A stretch of 64,000 nucleotides of DNA from Cherax quadricarinatus. Taxonomy: Eukaryota; Arthropoda; Malacostraca; Decapoda; Parastacidae. Position 1 is the stretch's first letter, and every line of letters starts with the position of its first letter. Under the pieces are notes generated by a model. The model did not search any database. It had not been told where the DNA came from and saw nothing but the letters and a program-made list of their open reading frames with translations. Location: assembly GCF_038502225.1 (NCBI RefSeq), contig NW_027196450.1, positions 26,805-90,804 of the forward strand, read 5' to 3'. The position numbers and the translations under genes were made by a program. Below, in pieces: positions 19,928 through 30,835 of this stretch.

Positions 19928-21349
19928 ATGGACCCCGCAGTTAAGCGTCATATTCTCTCCAACTTTTTTAATGTTCGTCCCTCTTTTAAACCCCTCTTTC
20001 GATCTTATGAGGCTGTTCTTATTACTACCCGGCGTCGTAAGAATCAGCTTCGCTTCCTACATGACTGTTTTGCTGAACAAGTTCTGCCACCTTCCTTCTC
20101 CCATTTCCTGAAACCCAACCCACTGGGCACTACCTTTCCTGATCATGCCCATCTCCTACTTCAACAGCTCATTCTTTCTACTAAGTCACAGGTTGAAGAT
20201 GCCTTCTTTACTTTCCATCAGCGTCAACGTGCTCTCTTTGCGGCTCTACCACAAGATCTCTGTAACCTTCTCCCTACCATTGCCTTTGACACTGCTTGCC
20301 TGAATACACAAATTCATTCTTCTAAACTACAAAATAAACTACAACGTCTCATCTCAGCTAGCCCTTGGTCTAAATTCTCCCTCACTGACTGTGTTACTAA
20401 CTTGTCTTCTGTTTCACTCTCTCATTATGAGCTTGAACTTCTTGGTTTTGGCCTTTCCTTTGCCACTTCGCCTAACCCTCGTGCTGGTATTGCCCTGATT
20501 AGCTCTTTTGATTCCTTTCGTCAATCTCGCTCCCGTAATCTTCCTGACTTGTCCACTTTTCGTGGCGCTCTCCTTCCTGCTCTTGTTAGTCTGTTTTCTA
20601 AGAATCGCCACCTTCCACACCATTGCAAACTTGCCCTTTCTTCTCTTAAATCTAACACTAACATTGTCATACTATCTTCTGACAAAGGTAATTCAGTAGT
20701 TATCCTTGATCGCGAGGATTACCTCCGTAAAGCTGATGTCTTGCTCTCTGACTCACATACCTACACTCCTCTCATTTCCAACCCTCTTGATCGCATCAAG
20801 AGAACTTTCAACAAGAAACTAAGGACTCTCTCCGACCTCTGTCCTCCTGACTTTGACCTTGTTCAACGGTTTCGTGTCATCTGTCCCTCTCTTCGCTATT
20901 TCTATGGCCTTCCCAAAATTCACAAACCTGATATTCCTCTTCGTCCTATCATATCCTCTAGAGGTTCTGTCTCTTATTCTCTTGCTTCTTGGTTGGCCAA
21001 AACCCTCACTCCCTTTCTTGGTACTTTTTCTCCTGCCCACCTCCGTCACTCTCAAGACTTCATTGAACGGGTTCGCTCTCTCCTAACCTGTAAGATGCTT
21101 AGTCTTGACGTTGAGTCCCACTTCACCAACGTCCCTCTTGATGATGTCCTTGATTTCCTTAGAGAGAAGGCCCATGAAGGGTTTCTTCATCTCCCTATCC
21201 CCACTGATGTCTTTCTTGATCTGATCCGCCTCTGTGTGGACTCTAACTCCTTTTCCTTCCAAGGGAAATATTATTCCCAAACCTTCGGTGTCGCTATGGG
21301 CTCTCCTCTCTCTCCTGTCCTTGCTAATCTTTACATGGAATACTTCGAG
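19928..21349 (+). CDS. Penelope RT, N-terminal 474 residues (interrupted)
   Basis: Starts at MDPAVKRHIL, directly after the pLTR-like string; the frame is open upstream but that part is terminal repeat. Penelope-type RT motifs are present in order: ILSSDKGNSVVILDR (249-262), YGLPKIHKPDIPLRP (326-340), LDVESHFTNVP (393-403; usually ..SLFTNIP) and VAMGSPLSPVLANLYMEY near the end. The frame is cut at 21350 by a Gypsy LTR. The catalytic [Y/A]xDD stretch, which normally follows within about 30 residues, is absent here and absent where the frame resumes at 25697. This copy is dead. Confidence 0.85.
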
Positions 21350-21688
21350 TGTTGTGATAGAAACACAGGCCTTATCTCTAGGCTTTATTGAACATAGAAT
21401 CTTCATAGTACTTCTGCAACAACAAAATATAATGACTAGTACATCTAATAATGGCTTCTACAGGGATGGTGATGTCTTGCATATGTCAAGAGAAAAGTTA
21501 TAACTACAGGCCACATATTTAAACTCACCATGTAATCTGCATCGCTGATAAATGGATAAAGTAGGAGAGAATCACACACCATGTGTTGGTGCCCATGACA
21601 CACACCAAACTGTTGTTGTTGTTAAGGGCCCCTAGAGGTGGTGCAGTATTATCCTGCTGCTGCTCCCCACAGGACCAGTATCACTACA
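21350..21688 (-). repeat. Gypsy 3' LTR
   Basis: 339 bp, element-orientation start tgtagtgatactgg and end tatcacaaca. Contains AATAAA followed by gcctagag, a likely poly(A) signal. Confidence 0.9.
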
Positions 21689-21702
21689 ATCTCCCCCTTC
21701 TA
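21689..21702 (-). other. Polypurine tract of the Gypsy element
   Basis: On the element strand, tagaagggggagat lies immediately upstream of the 3' LTR, the position at which plus-strand DNA synthesis is primed in LTR elements. It is 3 bp beyond the gag-pol stop codon. Confidence 0.8.
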
Positions 21703-21707
21703 AAATA

Positions 21708-24700
21708 TCAGAGACAGTAATCTCCCAAACTGTTAGGTGGGCGACGTACACGTCCCGACCTTCGTAGCCCTTGAGCCTCTTCACCAGGTTCGATATTTTC
21801 CAGCGGGGTTTGATTAACTGCTGGAGCAGAATCCTCTATTTCCATAGGGGTAGTCTCAAGGGGCTTTCCAGGAGAAAACGAAGCATCTTTCACATCTATT
21901 GGTGTATCTTGAGATTCCACACTAATAGGGATTTCAACTGGGGCTAAATGTCTTGTAGATACTGTAGTCTCTTCACCATTTTGGTAGCGAATGTGGGCGT
22001 AATGTGGATTAGCTTGCAGGAGCTCTACCTCTTCCACTAAAGGATCCGTCTTGTTCATCCTACGGTGACTCTTCAGGAGAACGGGTCCAGGATGACATAA
22101 CCAAGTGGGCACGGAGGCTCCCGTAGAGGAACGACGTGAATAGTTGAGGAGTCTTTCATGAGGGGTTGCATTAGTAGCTGTGCACAGCAGTGATCTAATA
22201 GAGTGAAGAGCATCAGGTAGGACAGTTTGCCAGTGTTGAACAGGTAGATTGCGCGACTTTAATGTCATTGTAACTGCCTTCCATATAGTACCATTGAACC
22301 GCTCCACTTGACCATTGCCTTGAGGGTTGTAGCTTGTTGTTCTGCTGCAGGCAATACCTTTGCTAGCCAAAAACTCCTGAAGTTCGTTACTCATGAACGA
22401 GGATCCCCTGTCTGAATGGATATAAGCTGGCATACCAAAAATAGAGAACAACTGTGAAAGACAACTAATAACAGTTGAAGCAGCCATATTTGCACAGGGG
22501 AATACAAAGGGAAACCTTGAATATTCATCTACTATGTTAAGGAAATACCTATTCTGATTTGTGCTTGGTAGAGGTCCTTTGAAATCTATATTCAATCTTT
22601 CGAAAGGCTGGGTGGATTTTATGAGATGAGTCTTCTCTGGCTGATGAAAGTTTGGCTTGCACTCTGCACATACTCTGCATGCTCTGATCACTTGTCGCAC
22701 ATCTTCCACTGAGTAGGGCATGTTCTTTGATTTGACAAAATGGTACAGGCGTGTAACTCCTGGGTGACACAAAGCCTTGTGGAGAGCTGAGAGTGATTGC
22801 AAATCATGACATGCTGCTCCACAGTGGGACCTAGAGAATGCATCAGGTGAGATGTTCTCTTGACCCGGTCGGTACAGAATATCAAAGTCATAACACGATA
22901 GTTCCATCCTCCAGCGTAATATCTTGTCATTCTTTATCCTACTTTTGTGCCTCTTGTCGAACATATACATCACGGACCGTTGGTCAGTCCTTATGGTGAA
23001 ATGTCTACCAGTTAAATAATGCCTCCAGTGGCGAACTGCTTCTATGATGGCCTGGGCTTCCTTTTCTACAGCAGCATAACATTTCTCTGATCCTTGAAAA
23101 GTTCTCGAAAAGAAGGCTACTGGTCGTCCTGCCTGAGATAAGACTGCAGCAATGGCAATGTCAGATGCATCCGTTTCCACTTCGAATGGTAGGGACTCAT
23201 CAATGGCTTGAACTACTGAGTTTTCAATGTCCTGTTTGAGAGTATGGAAAGCGGCTTCTGCTTCCTTTGTCACAGGAAATGTGGTAGCACTCAATGGGCG
23301 GACTTTACTTGAATAGTTGTAGATCCATTGTGAGTAATAAGCAAAGAGACCAAGAGTTCTTCGGAGTGACTTTTTGTCTTGAGGCATTGGAAGTTCCCGT
23401 AGAGGTCGTAGTCGTTCAGGGTCTGGGAATATTGAACCTCCTTCCACTACATAACCAAGGATGCTAAGCCTTTTAGTTGAAAAAGTGCACTTTTCCTCAT
23501 TGTAACTGATATTTTTCTTCTTGGCGGCTTCCAAAAACTTATCAAGGTTTGCATCATGTTCCTCCTGGGTCTTGCCACAAATGGTAACATTATCTAAATA
23601 CGCGTAAGTTCCCATGAGTTGCTCTTCCTGAATGAGTGAATCCATAATTCGTTGGAAGCAGGCTACCCCATTGGTGACTCCAAAAGGGACTCTGGTAAAC
23701 TGATACAGGCCATCACTAGCCTGAAACGCTGTGTATGGTTTATCTTCATTCCTTATAGGGACTTGATGATAGGCACTCTGCAGATCAATTGTGCTAAACA
23801 CGTAGTACTGAGCAATTTTGTTCACTGTATCGTCAATTCGAGGTAGAGGGTACCCATCAAGAAGTGTAAATTTGTTGATTGTCTCAGAGTAATCGATAGC
23901 CAGTCTCCGTTTCCTATAACCATCTTTAACAACAACAACCTGTGCACGCCAAGGGGAATCACTCGGTTCTATAATACCCTCCTTCAGCAGCCTCTGAGTT
24001 TCTTTCTCAATGAACATCCGATCCTCATAAGAATAGCGGCGTGACTTAGCTGATATAGGATGGCAATCCGCGGTAAGATTTGCAAACAGCTTTGGTGGGT
24101 CTACCCTTAAAGTGCTAAGTCCACAGACAACAAGAGGAGGCAGTTCACCTCCATATGTTAAGGTGACACTACCATGCAGCTTCTGAAAGTCCTGACCAAG
24201 GATAACATCAGAGCACAGTTGTGGCAGAATAGCTAAATGTACATCTTGATAATCCTTTCCATTAACTCTGAGATTTACCTTACAAAACCCTAAGGTCTGA
24301 ATAGAGAGAGATGTTGATGCCATGGAAACGGTACCTGATGAGTGATGTAGAGTCAAGGAGAGCCGTTTAACTAAGTCAAGGTTGATGAAACTCTCTGAGC
24401 TGCCACTATCAATAAGACCATCTACTTCTGTTCCTTTGATGAATACTTTCACAACTGCCTTTGACAGTGAATTTGGAGTAGCCGCAGAAGTCACTGTTGC
24501 TAGAGTCGCATGATCACTGGAATGTGTGGAGGCACTAGCTCTTGTTGATGCATTAGCACGACATACTTTAGCAAAGTGACCTTTCTTGTGGCATTTATGG
24601 CACATTGCTTCACGAGCAGGACACTTTGGACGTGGATGTCTTGAAAAACCACAAAAGAAACACACCGTACCTGCTGCTGCTGTCACTGAGGCAGGTTCCA

Positions 24701-25295
24701 CAGTAACTTCATTGCAAGAGTCTTGGTCAGGAATTGCAGCACTTACCACTCGAGAAGGCTGAGTGGTACTGTATACTTCAGAATTCTTCTGGGCTGAATC
24801 TAGAGCTCTTGCCTGGTCAAAGGCAGCGGCTAAGTCGAGAGTTTTATTCTCCAATAAACGCTGCCTTATTATTGGTGATTGCAGGCCACTGATAAAAGCA
24901 TCCCTGATGGACTCTTCACAATACTGAGCAGCTGTCACTGCTTGGAAGTGACAGTCCTTACCTAAAATTTTCAGTGCTTGAAAGTATTCCTCTAAGGACT
25001 CATCAATCTGCTGGCGGCGAGTTGCAAGGCGATAGCGTGCAAAGATTTCATTTGTAGGTTTAATATACTGAGACTTGAGGGTTTTGATAGCATCTTCGTA
25101 GGTATTACACTCAGAAATAGCCTCATATATCTTAGGTGACACAAAATTGATGAGCAGACTTAGTTTATCTAGATCTTCTTTAGGAAGGGCTCCCAAGAAG
25201 TTTTCGAAAGTCTTAAACCAGTGCTTCCATTCCTGAGCAGCCGTTGATAAGCTGGGGTCACAGTCTAGCCTCTCAGGTTTCAGTAAACGCTCCAT
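21708..25295 (-). CDS. Gypsy Gag-Pol polyprotein, 1195 aa
   Basis: One frame covers all functions. Gag-like region (1-205), then two zinc knuckles [14 protein letters not shown] (212-225, non-standard spacing) and [14 protein letters not shown] (232-245, CCHC). Protease with LIDSGSS (294-300). RT with [11 protein letters not shown] and VPFGVTN (536-542) and a variant catalytic box YLDN (566-569) where YxDD is usual. RNase H (VETDAS, near 700), integrase HHCC finger (HKALCHPGV to CRVCAEC) and DDE core ([25 protein letters not shown]). No chromodomain. Gag and Pol are fused without a frameshift. The start is the first ATG, about 60 bp after the 5' LTR. Confidence 0.9.
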   Translation of the reverse strand: MERLLKPERLDCDPSLSTAAQEWKHWFKTFENFLGALPKEDLDKLSLLINFVSPKIYEAISECNTYEDAIKTLKSQYIKPTNEIFARYRLATRRQQIDESLEEYFQALKILGKDCHFQAVTAAQYCEESIRDAFISGLQSPIIRQRLLENKTLDLAAAFDQARALDSAQKNSEVYSTTQPSRVVSAAIPDQDSCNEVTVEPASVTAAAGTVCFFCGFSRHPRPKCPAREAMCHKCHKKGHFAKVCRANASTRASASTHSSDHATLATVTSAATPNSLSKAVVKVFIKGTEVDGLIDSGSSESFINLDLVKRLSLTLHHSSGTVSMASTSLSIQTLGFCKVNLRVNGKDYQDVHLAILPQLCSDVILGQDFQKLHGSVTLTYGGELPPLVVCGLSTLRVDPPKLFANLTADCHPISAKSRRYSYEDRMFIEKETQRLLKEGIIEPSDSPWRAQVVVVKDGYRKRRLAIDYSETINKFTLLDGYPLPRIDDTVNKIAQYYVFSTIDLQSAYHQVPIRNEDKPYTAFQASDGLYQFTRVPFGVTNGVACFQRIMDSLIQEEQLMGTYAYLDNVTICGKTQEEHDANLDKFLEAAKKKNISYNEEKCTFSTKRLSILGYVVEGGSIFPDPERLRPLRELPMPQDKKSLRRTLGLFAYYSQWIYNYSSKVRPLSATTFPVTKEAEAAFHTLKQDIENSVVQAIDESLPFEVETDASDIAIAAVLSQAGRPVAFFSRTFQGSEKCYAAVEKEAQAIIEAVRHWRHYLTGRHFTIRTDQRSVMYMFDKRHKSRIKNDKILRWRMELSCYDFDILYRPGQENISPDAFSRSHCGAACHDLQSLSALHKALCHPGVTRLYHFVKSKNMPYSVEDVRQVIRACRVCAECKPNFHQPEKTHLIKSTQPFERLNIDFKGPLPSTNQNRYFLNIVDEYSRFPFVFPCANMAASTVISCLSQLFSIFGMPAYIHSDRGSSFMSNELQEFLASKGIACSRTTSYNPQGNGQVERFNGTIWKAVTMTLKSRNLPVQHWQTVLPDALHSIRSLLCTATNATPHERLLNYSRRSSTGASVPTWLCHPGPVLLKSHRRMNKTDPLVEEVELLQANPHYAHIRYQNGEETTVSTRHLAPVEIPISVESQDTPIDVKDASFSPGKPLETTPMEIEDSAPAVNQTPLENIEPGEEAQGLRRSGRVRRPPNSLGDYCL

Positions 25296-25338
25296 GTTGT
25301 GATGTAGTCTAGCGCAGGATCACCACCAGGTAGCCCAG

Positions 25339-25357
25339 GATTCTATGTTCAATAAAT
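25339..25357 (-). promoter_or_regulatory. Primer-binding-site position, complementary to the element's own LTR
   Basis: Next to the 5' LTR, where a tRNA-complementary site is expected, the element strand reads TTTATTGAACATAGAATC (25356-25339). This is an 18/18 complement of LTR positions 25409-25392 (GATTCTATGTTCAATAAA), 35 nt upstream. No TGG-starting tRNA-type site sits at the boundary. Confidence 0.65.
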
Positions 25358-25696
25358 TGTTGTGATAGAAACACAGGCCTTATCTCTAGGCTTTATTGAA
25401 CATAGAATCTTCATAGTACTTCTGCAACAACAAAATATAATGACTAGTACATCTAATAATGGCTTCTACAGGGATGGTGATGTCTTGCATATGTCAAGAG
25501 AAAAGTTATAACTACAGGCCACATATTTAAACTCACCATGTAATCTGCATCGCTGATAAATGGATAAAGTAGAAGAGAATCACACACCATGTGTTGGTGC
25601 CCATGACACACACCAAACTGTTGTTGTTGTTAAGGGCCCCTAGAGGTGGTGCAGTATTATCCTGCTGCTGCTCCCCACAGGACCAGTATCACTACA
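25358..25696 (-). repeat. Gypsy 5' LTR
   Basis: 339 bp, one mismatch to the other LTR. Its right edge abuts the resumed Penelope frame at 25697. Confidence 0.9.
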
Positions 25697-26541
25697 CCCC
25701 TTCCATTAAGTTTAAAGCTGAATTGGAATCTAATTCCTTACTTCCTTTCCTTGATGTCCATGTCCACCGCTCAGATACAGGTTTTTCCTTTTCCGTTTAC
25801 CGTAAACCTATGCACAGTGGCATGTACATTCACTACTTTTCCTATCATGCTTCCCCTGTCAAGAAAAGTGTTCTTATCTCCCTCTTTCTCCGTGCCCTCC
25901 GCATCTGTGATCCTCTGTTCCTTCCAGCAGAAATTTTCACTCTTTATAATTCGTTCTCCCGTCTTGGCTACCCTTCCCATTTCATAGACTCTGCCCTCTC
26001 ACGTGCTAAACGCAATTTCTTCTCTCCCAAACTCTCTACTCATGGGAACTCTTCTATCCTCTGCCTTCCCTACATTTCCGGTCTTTCTAATCTCAACAAT
26101 TCTCTCCGTCCCTTAGACATCAAGCTTACCTTCCGCCAGACTAACACTCTTCGCACTAATCTCGTTCATACCTCTCCTCCCTCTACAGATGTTCCTGGTG
26201 TCTACTCTATTTCTTGCTCCTCCTGTCCTCTTCAATACTTTGGAGAAACTGGTCGATCTCTTTCTGACAGACTTAGGGAGCACAAAAATAGTGTTAGGCT
26301 TGCCGACACTAACAATGCTCTTTTCTGTCACGTCAGAGATCATAGCCATCCTATTGACTGGTCTTCTGCTAAAACTGTCTTCCCTACTTCCAACTCGAAC
26401 AGTCGCCGTTTAGTTGAATCCTCTCTTATACACAACTTTCCTTGTATGAACCTTAGCCCTGGCTTCGTCTCTGTAGATGCCTTCCTCTCCCACTACATTG
26501 TAAAATGCTCCAAACTTCAGAACACCCGTGACTTAACCTGA
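25697..26541 (+). CDS. Penelope RT end and GIY-YIG endonuclease (interrupted)
   Basis: Resumes at PSIKFKAELESNSLLPFLDV, the RT thumb-side segment of Penelope proteins, then runs to the nuclease (GVYSISCSSCPLQYFGETGR and LREHKNSVRLAD) and ends at LQNTRDLT. Compared with family order, roughly 40-50 residues carrying the catalytic DD box are lost at the Gypsy insertion point. The T/C-rich 3' UTR (26541-26819) matches the other copy. Confidence 0.85.
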
Positions 26542-26832
26542 ATCCTCATTTTTTCTTCTTCTTCTTCTTTTTCTTCTTCCTCTTCCCCTTTCCTCTGTCC
26601 TTTTCTTCTGGGTTGTCTTTCTCTCTCCTGTCTCGTGTTTCTGTTCCTTCTTTATTTTATTTCACCACTTCCCCTTTCACGCACCTCGGTGCGCTTGCTC
26701 TCCCTCTGTGGGTTTCTAGCTCTCTTGCAGTGCTCCCCTTCCTTTGTATTTGACTGGCTCGTCTTCCTTATTTCCCACTTCTACCACTACCAGTACTATT
26801 GTGCCTTTTTTTGTTATTTATACTGTATATAC

Positions 26833-27173
26833 TTATGCATATCTCTTTTTTATGACAGTCCCTATGAAAACCAGTGCAACCAAATCAGGTTGCTGCAAGT
26901 GTCAGGTTTCCTTATTCACAGGAACTTAAGCTACAGTAGATGACATTTTAAAAAAAATTACATGGAAAGGGAAGGGATGTTGCTGGGTCAACACATGGAG
27001 AAGACCCGGGCCAGGACCTGTCTTGGTGAACCTGCTTGCACCTGTACCTGTAAGGGATGTTCAGTGCCCTTTGGGGAAAGGAAATTTTTTGGGTTGCACT
27101 ACATTAAGTGACACATCATTTTAAGTTAATTTTATTAAAGGATGGCACCACTTGGGAAGGATTGCACAGCATT
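26833..27173. other. Intron sequence, no gene
   Basis: Between the Penelope and TTAA elements. It includes a short stretch (gaagacccgggccaggacct and beyond) that I associate with dispersed decapod repeats, with no coding content. Confidence 0.45.
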
Positions 27174-27177
27174 TTAA

Positions 27178-28245
27178 CCCTTTCAGGGTCGACAGGCCCT
27201 CTCAGAGACTTGTTCTCAGGGTCGGCCAAATTTAAAAAAAAAAAATTATTTTTTCTTATGAAAAGATAGAGAATCTTTTCCCGATCATAATGACACCAAA
27301 AGTACGAAATTTGATGGAAAACTTACGGAATTATGCTCTTGCGAAGTTAGCGGTCTTGACAATGTTTATGCATCGGCGATTTTGCCCACTTTGAGCCCTA
27401 TTTTCGGCCAATTTAGCGTACTTGTCGACAAAAATCATAACTATTTCGCTAGAACTCCATTTTTCTATCGAATAAGTACAAGAAACCACCTATTTACCGA
27501 TTTCAACTATCCAATACAGTGGGCAGAATTTAGCAATTTTGCAAATTTCACACAAATTTCAAAAGATGCCAATTTTCGAATAGGGTCCAGAATAAACAAG
27601 AAAGACATTCCTGGCACTAAAATAACATTTCCTCTGTTCATTAGTCATGTCCCCAGGCCCCTCTTACATTCTTTTGCTTTCCACTTTGAATTTTTATTCT
27701 CACAAAAAAATAGAAGATTTACTGTTATGTAGACTACTGCATTGGTGTAGAAATGGTATAAATAATATCGGCGCACTTGTGAAAGAATATTAGACTCACC
27801 AGTTGACGTGTATTGGACGCATAGCATGATTTCTTTACTTTAGAACTTTGGTAAAAATCGAGCAGTTCTGCTACTTTGAGCTCAATTTCAAGGTACTTTT
27901 CTTTGTAAAACCAGTCAAAATCATCTAAATTTCTGTAATATGTCTTCCATTCTATAAAATGAGACCAGGAAAACTAGAATACAACAACAAATACCATACG
28001 AAAATGCAGTGCAAAGTTGCTGTTTTAATCCAAAAACACGGTCAACGTTTTTTTTTTCTCATTACGCACTGTGTGCTGCAGGATTTTTTTTATACCGCGC
28101 ACACTGACTACATAGACCCATTCTTTCCTATGTAGGTCTACCAGCTTTCTCTCACTAGACTTGAGGGCGCTAGGATTTAGGCATACTAGTACGTCAAAAA
28201 CCCTGGTTCGTAAGCCGTACTAGTACGGCCGAAACCCTGAAAGAG
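27178..28245. mobile_element. TTAA-flanked non-autonomous element (piggyBac-like), 1068 bp
   Basis: Bounded by TTAA at 27174-27177 and 28246-28249. Termini are inverted: ccctttcagggt at the left and accctgaaagag at the right. A sub-terminal pair of short motifs follows (ggtcggcc at the left, tacggccg at the right). The interior has only frames of about 116 codons or less with no transposase similarity. Size and termini fit a non-autonomous piggyBac derivative. Confidence 0.75.
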
Positions 28246-28281
28246 TTAAAACTCTTTATAAACTGATTTCCAAAATATATA

Positions 28282-28609
28282 CACCTACCATCCGACTTAC
28301 GGCCTGCTCAACATACGACAGCTCGACATACGACCACTCGACTTATGACCGTGTTTTTTATGCCAAATTTCTGGGAAATAAACAACTATTTGTGTTGTAC
28401 ACAGTGTTTATCCTAAACCTTACAGTATAAAATACAGTACTATCAGAATAAAAAGTAAAGTAAAACATGAAATACCAAAATAAAACAATAAAATAAAGTC
28501 ATTATAAAAATGTGATGTTAATATTCAGTAGTAAAGTTCGGCTTACGTCCATTTCAACTTACAACCGGTTTCTCGGAACCGAACTCGGTCGTAAGTCGGA
28601 TGGTACCTG
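28282..28609. mobile_element. TA-flanked MITE with Tigger/mariner-type TIRs, 328 bp
   Basis: TIRs cacctaccatccgacttacg at the left and, on the opposite strand at the right, caggtaccatccgacttacg, with TA at 28280-28281 and 28610-28611. Several cgacttac/catacgac repeats sit near the left end. Non-coding. Only 36 bp from the end of the TTAA element. Confidence 0.8.
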
Positions 28610-28654
28610 TACAATATTTCCAATACAAAAATTCAAGAAAATTGAAATCAATTC

Positions 28655-29075
28655 ACCAAGGTAGGTTGACTCCATAAAGAAAAAACTACTTTCATTGTCA
28701 TTCACTCAACTACTGTACTGTCTTGCTAGAAGGTGCTGACATCTCATTTCACATGACCCTCCAAACTGCATCTTCCCCACCCCTCCTTCAGAGTGCAGGC
28801 ACTGCATGTCCCACCTCCAGGATTCAAGTCAGGCTAACTGGTTTTCCCAAATCCTTTCCTAAATGTTAATTTGCTTACATTCCAACAACACATCAAATCA
28901 TGAAAACCACTTGCCTGCACTCACTCCTTTCTAACTTGCTCACACGAGCCTGTTGGATGTCTAAACCCCTAGCACTCAAATCCTCATTTACTTCCTCCAT
29001 CCAACCTTTCCTGGGATTACCCCTACCTGTACACCTGCCTCTTGACAAGGAGGGTGACGGAGTCTGAATATCCCA
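28655..29075 (-). mobile_element. RTE LINE 3' fragment
   Basis: Reverse strand: a mutated 3' signature (accaaggtaggttgactcc), the UTR and the last ~50 codons of the RTE ORF (RGNPRKGWMEEV ... LDIQQARVSKLERSE). It is more diverged than copies A-C. Confidence 0.75.
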
Positions 29076-29186
29076 CACCCATCTTCTAATACATAAATAA
29101 TTAAATATACTATATATTGTGTGTGTGTGTGTGTGTACTGTAATCTACATTATAATACAATTGTACTTGTAAAATACACACATTAC

Positions 29187-29333
29187 CTTCTTTAAACTTT
29201 CATATCTCTCCCTGAAGTTTTGAACAAGTATCTGGCTCTCAGTCATAAAACTGCTGAAGGGCTCCCAGGTATCATGAATGGGTTTGAATCCTTTCCACCG
29301 CACTCTGTAACGTTCCTCTTCCTTACCATGGCA
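29187..29333 (-). CDS. Tandem-chromodomain gene, exon 2 (first chromodomain core)
   Basis: A 147-bp exon, phase 0 at both ends, acceptor tttattttgcag and donor AAG|gtaatg. It encodes residues 24-72: CHGKEEERYRVRWKGFKP, then DTWEPFSSF and ILVQNFRERYES. With YEVEKVIDI from exon 1 this is a full chromodomain: YxV strand, [YR]VRWKGF, DTWEP, and the C-terminal helix. Cage positions are Y10, W36 and F39, so methyl-lysine binding is plausible. An intron dividing a chromodomain at the loop after the first strand argues for a host gene and against a retroelement-borne chromodomain. Confidence 0.85.
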
Positions 29334-29629
29334 CTGCAAAATAAATCATATACACACATTATTTACAAATACATCACATGACAATAGTCAATACTATTGT
29401 TCAATACAATGACTAAAATAGATAATCAGAAAATGCAGCAATTGTATAATTAAACCAGATAATATGCTGTGTTATTAACTAATTCATTCAATCTTTTCTA
29501 ACTTGTCAATCACAATTTTACTAAATATTCTCGCAATTTGTGTATTAACTGTTATTCATAACTTCCTGTCAATACCTTGTGCTAGGCTCACAAGCTTGAA
29601 TTCCACATTTATGTGATATTAATACGTAA

Positions 29630-29840
29630 GTTTTTTTTTCTTTTTCAACACATCAGTCATATCCCACAAAGGTAGGGTGACCCAAATAAAAAAAACAAGT
29701 TTTTCTTTTTATAGTAATTTATACAGGAAAATGGGTTACTGGCCCCTTGATCCCTACATTTCAGTCGCCTCTGATGACATGCATGGCTTAAGGATTAAGA
29801 ATTCTTTTAAACTTCCCCATGGAGATCTTAATATGTATTA
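29630..29840 (-). mobile_element. SINE 3' fragment
   Basis: Reverse-strand, diverged: T-rich tail, 3' signature (catatcccacaaaggtaggg), gggttactggccccttgatc and cttccccatggagat. Confidence 0.7.
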
Positions 29841-30537
29841 AGTATATTTAGTCCAAGTTTGCCATAAATGCTGCACATACAATGAGCAATGTATACATAT
29901 ATGTATTGTTTTGAAAATAAAATTCTGAGTATTGATTTTTTTCCAGTTTAGAGTGCAAGGTGCAGATACTTTTTTTTTTTTTTTTACCTACAGTGATATT
30001 TTGATACATCTAATAGGTCTGAAATTCTTACACATTGGCATTTTAGCCATCATATGACTTCCAGCAGGATTAGTTTATAACACATTTGCACAACAATTTT
30101 TCCCCATGATAAATCATTCTGAAGTGGAGCATATTCTGTGTGTTACTTCTCATATTAACAAATAAATTACAGCAATACTACAATACTTCCTTTTACCTAC
30201 CATAATTAAACCAAGTTTCAATTGATTATAATTATATACACTATATGAAAAGCTCTATGAAGTTCATCACTCCAAAATTGCAATTCTCAGCCCTTATGCA
30301 ACCATTATTTATTTTTTATTTGATACTAGACATTTGTCTAGTAGACTGATTTGAAAAAAATCATTAATACAGCAATACAGAGGGAGTGATTATAATGAAA
30401 TAAAGGCTACCTACATCAGCCAAATGTTAGAAGAGAGTGAAGGACAGGAAGGTTGAAGAAAAAATAAAAAAAATATACTACTTAGATAAAGGTATATTCA
30501 AATGTACAAGATTTTATCCATTACATAGAGGGAATCT
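29841..30537. other. Intron sequence, nothing recognised
   Basis: AT-rich DNA in intron 1 of the chromodomain gene with an oligo-T run near 29970 and no other feature seen. Confidence 0.45.
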
Positions 30538-30835
30538 GGTATACCTGGAGAAGGTTTCGGGGGTCAACGCCCCTGCAGCCTGGTCTGTGACCAGGCCTCA
30601 TGGTGGACCAGGATCTGATCAACCAAGCTGTCATTGTTAGCCGCACGTAAACCAACGTACGAATCACAGCCTAGCTGGTCAGGTACTAACTTTAGGTGCC
30701 TGTCTAGTGCCTTCTTGGAGACAGCCAGGGGTCTATTGGTTATTTCCCTTATGTATGCTGGGAAGCAGCTGAACAGTCTTCGGCCCCTGACACTTATTGT
30801 GTTGTCTCTTAGTGTACTTGTGGTTAGTAGTGTAC
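30538..30835 (-). mobile_element. CR1-group LINE 3' fragment
   Basis: Reverse strand. Matches the last ~85 codons and tail of the CR1-group ORF2 (segment encoding PGCGSYVGL and GPRLFNCLP in intact copies) with many substitutions, so it is an older copy. Confidence 0.75.

Larger units (their letters stand above)
21350..25696 (-). mobile_element. Ty3/Gypsy LTR retrotransposon, complete
   Basis: Two 339-bp LTRs (21350-21688 and 25358-25696) that differ at a single base (G at 21565, A in the other), TG...CA ends in element orientation, one uninterrupted gag-pol frame and a polypurine tract. It is inserted antisense to the Penelope frame. I see no target-site duplication: the left flank ends cttcgag and the right begins ccccttcc. 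The near-identical LTRs and open frame indicate a very recent, possibly still active copy. Confidence 0.9.
18742..26819. mobile_element. Penelope-like element, inverted pair inserted as one unit with 13-bp TSD
   Basis: A reverse-strand 3' fragment (18742-19872) is joined head to head to a longer plus-strand copy (19873-26819). The whole block is flanked by the exact 13-bp duplication atactgtatatac at 18729-18741 and 26820-26832. Both copies carry the terminal string gcgggttatttgtgtat, and the plus copy carries attgtgcctttttttgttat at both ends (about 19903 and 26799), the partial direct terminal repeats (pLTRs) known in Penelope elements. A Gypsy element splits the plus copy at 21350-25696. 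Confidence 0.9.

Noticed and set aside
29145..29339. Chromodomain of a retroelement integrase (chromovirus) as the source of exon 2
   Set aside because: No integrase or other pol sequence is nearby, the exon has proper splice sites at both ends, and matching exons lie on both sides with compatible phases.
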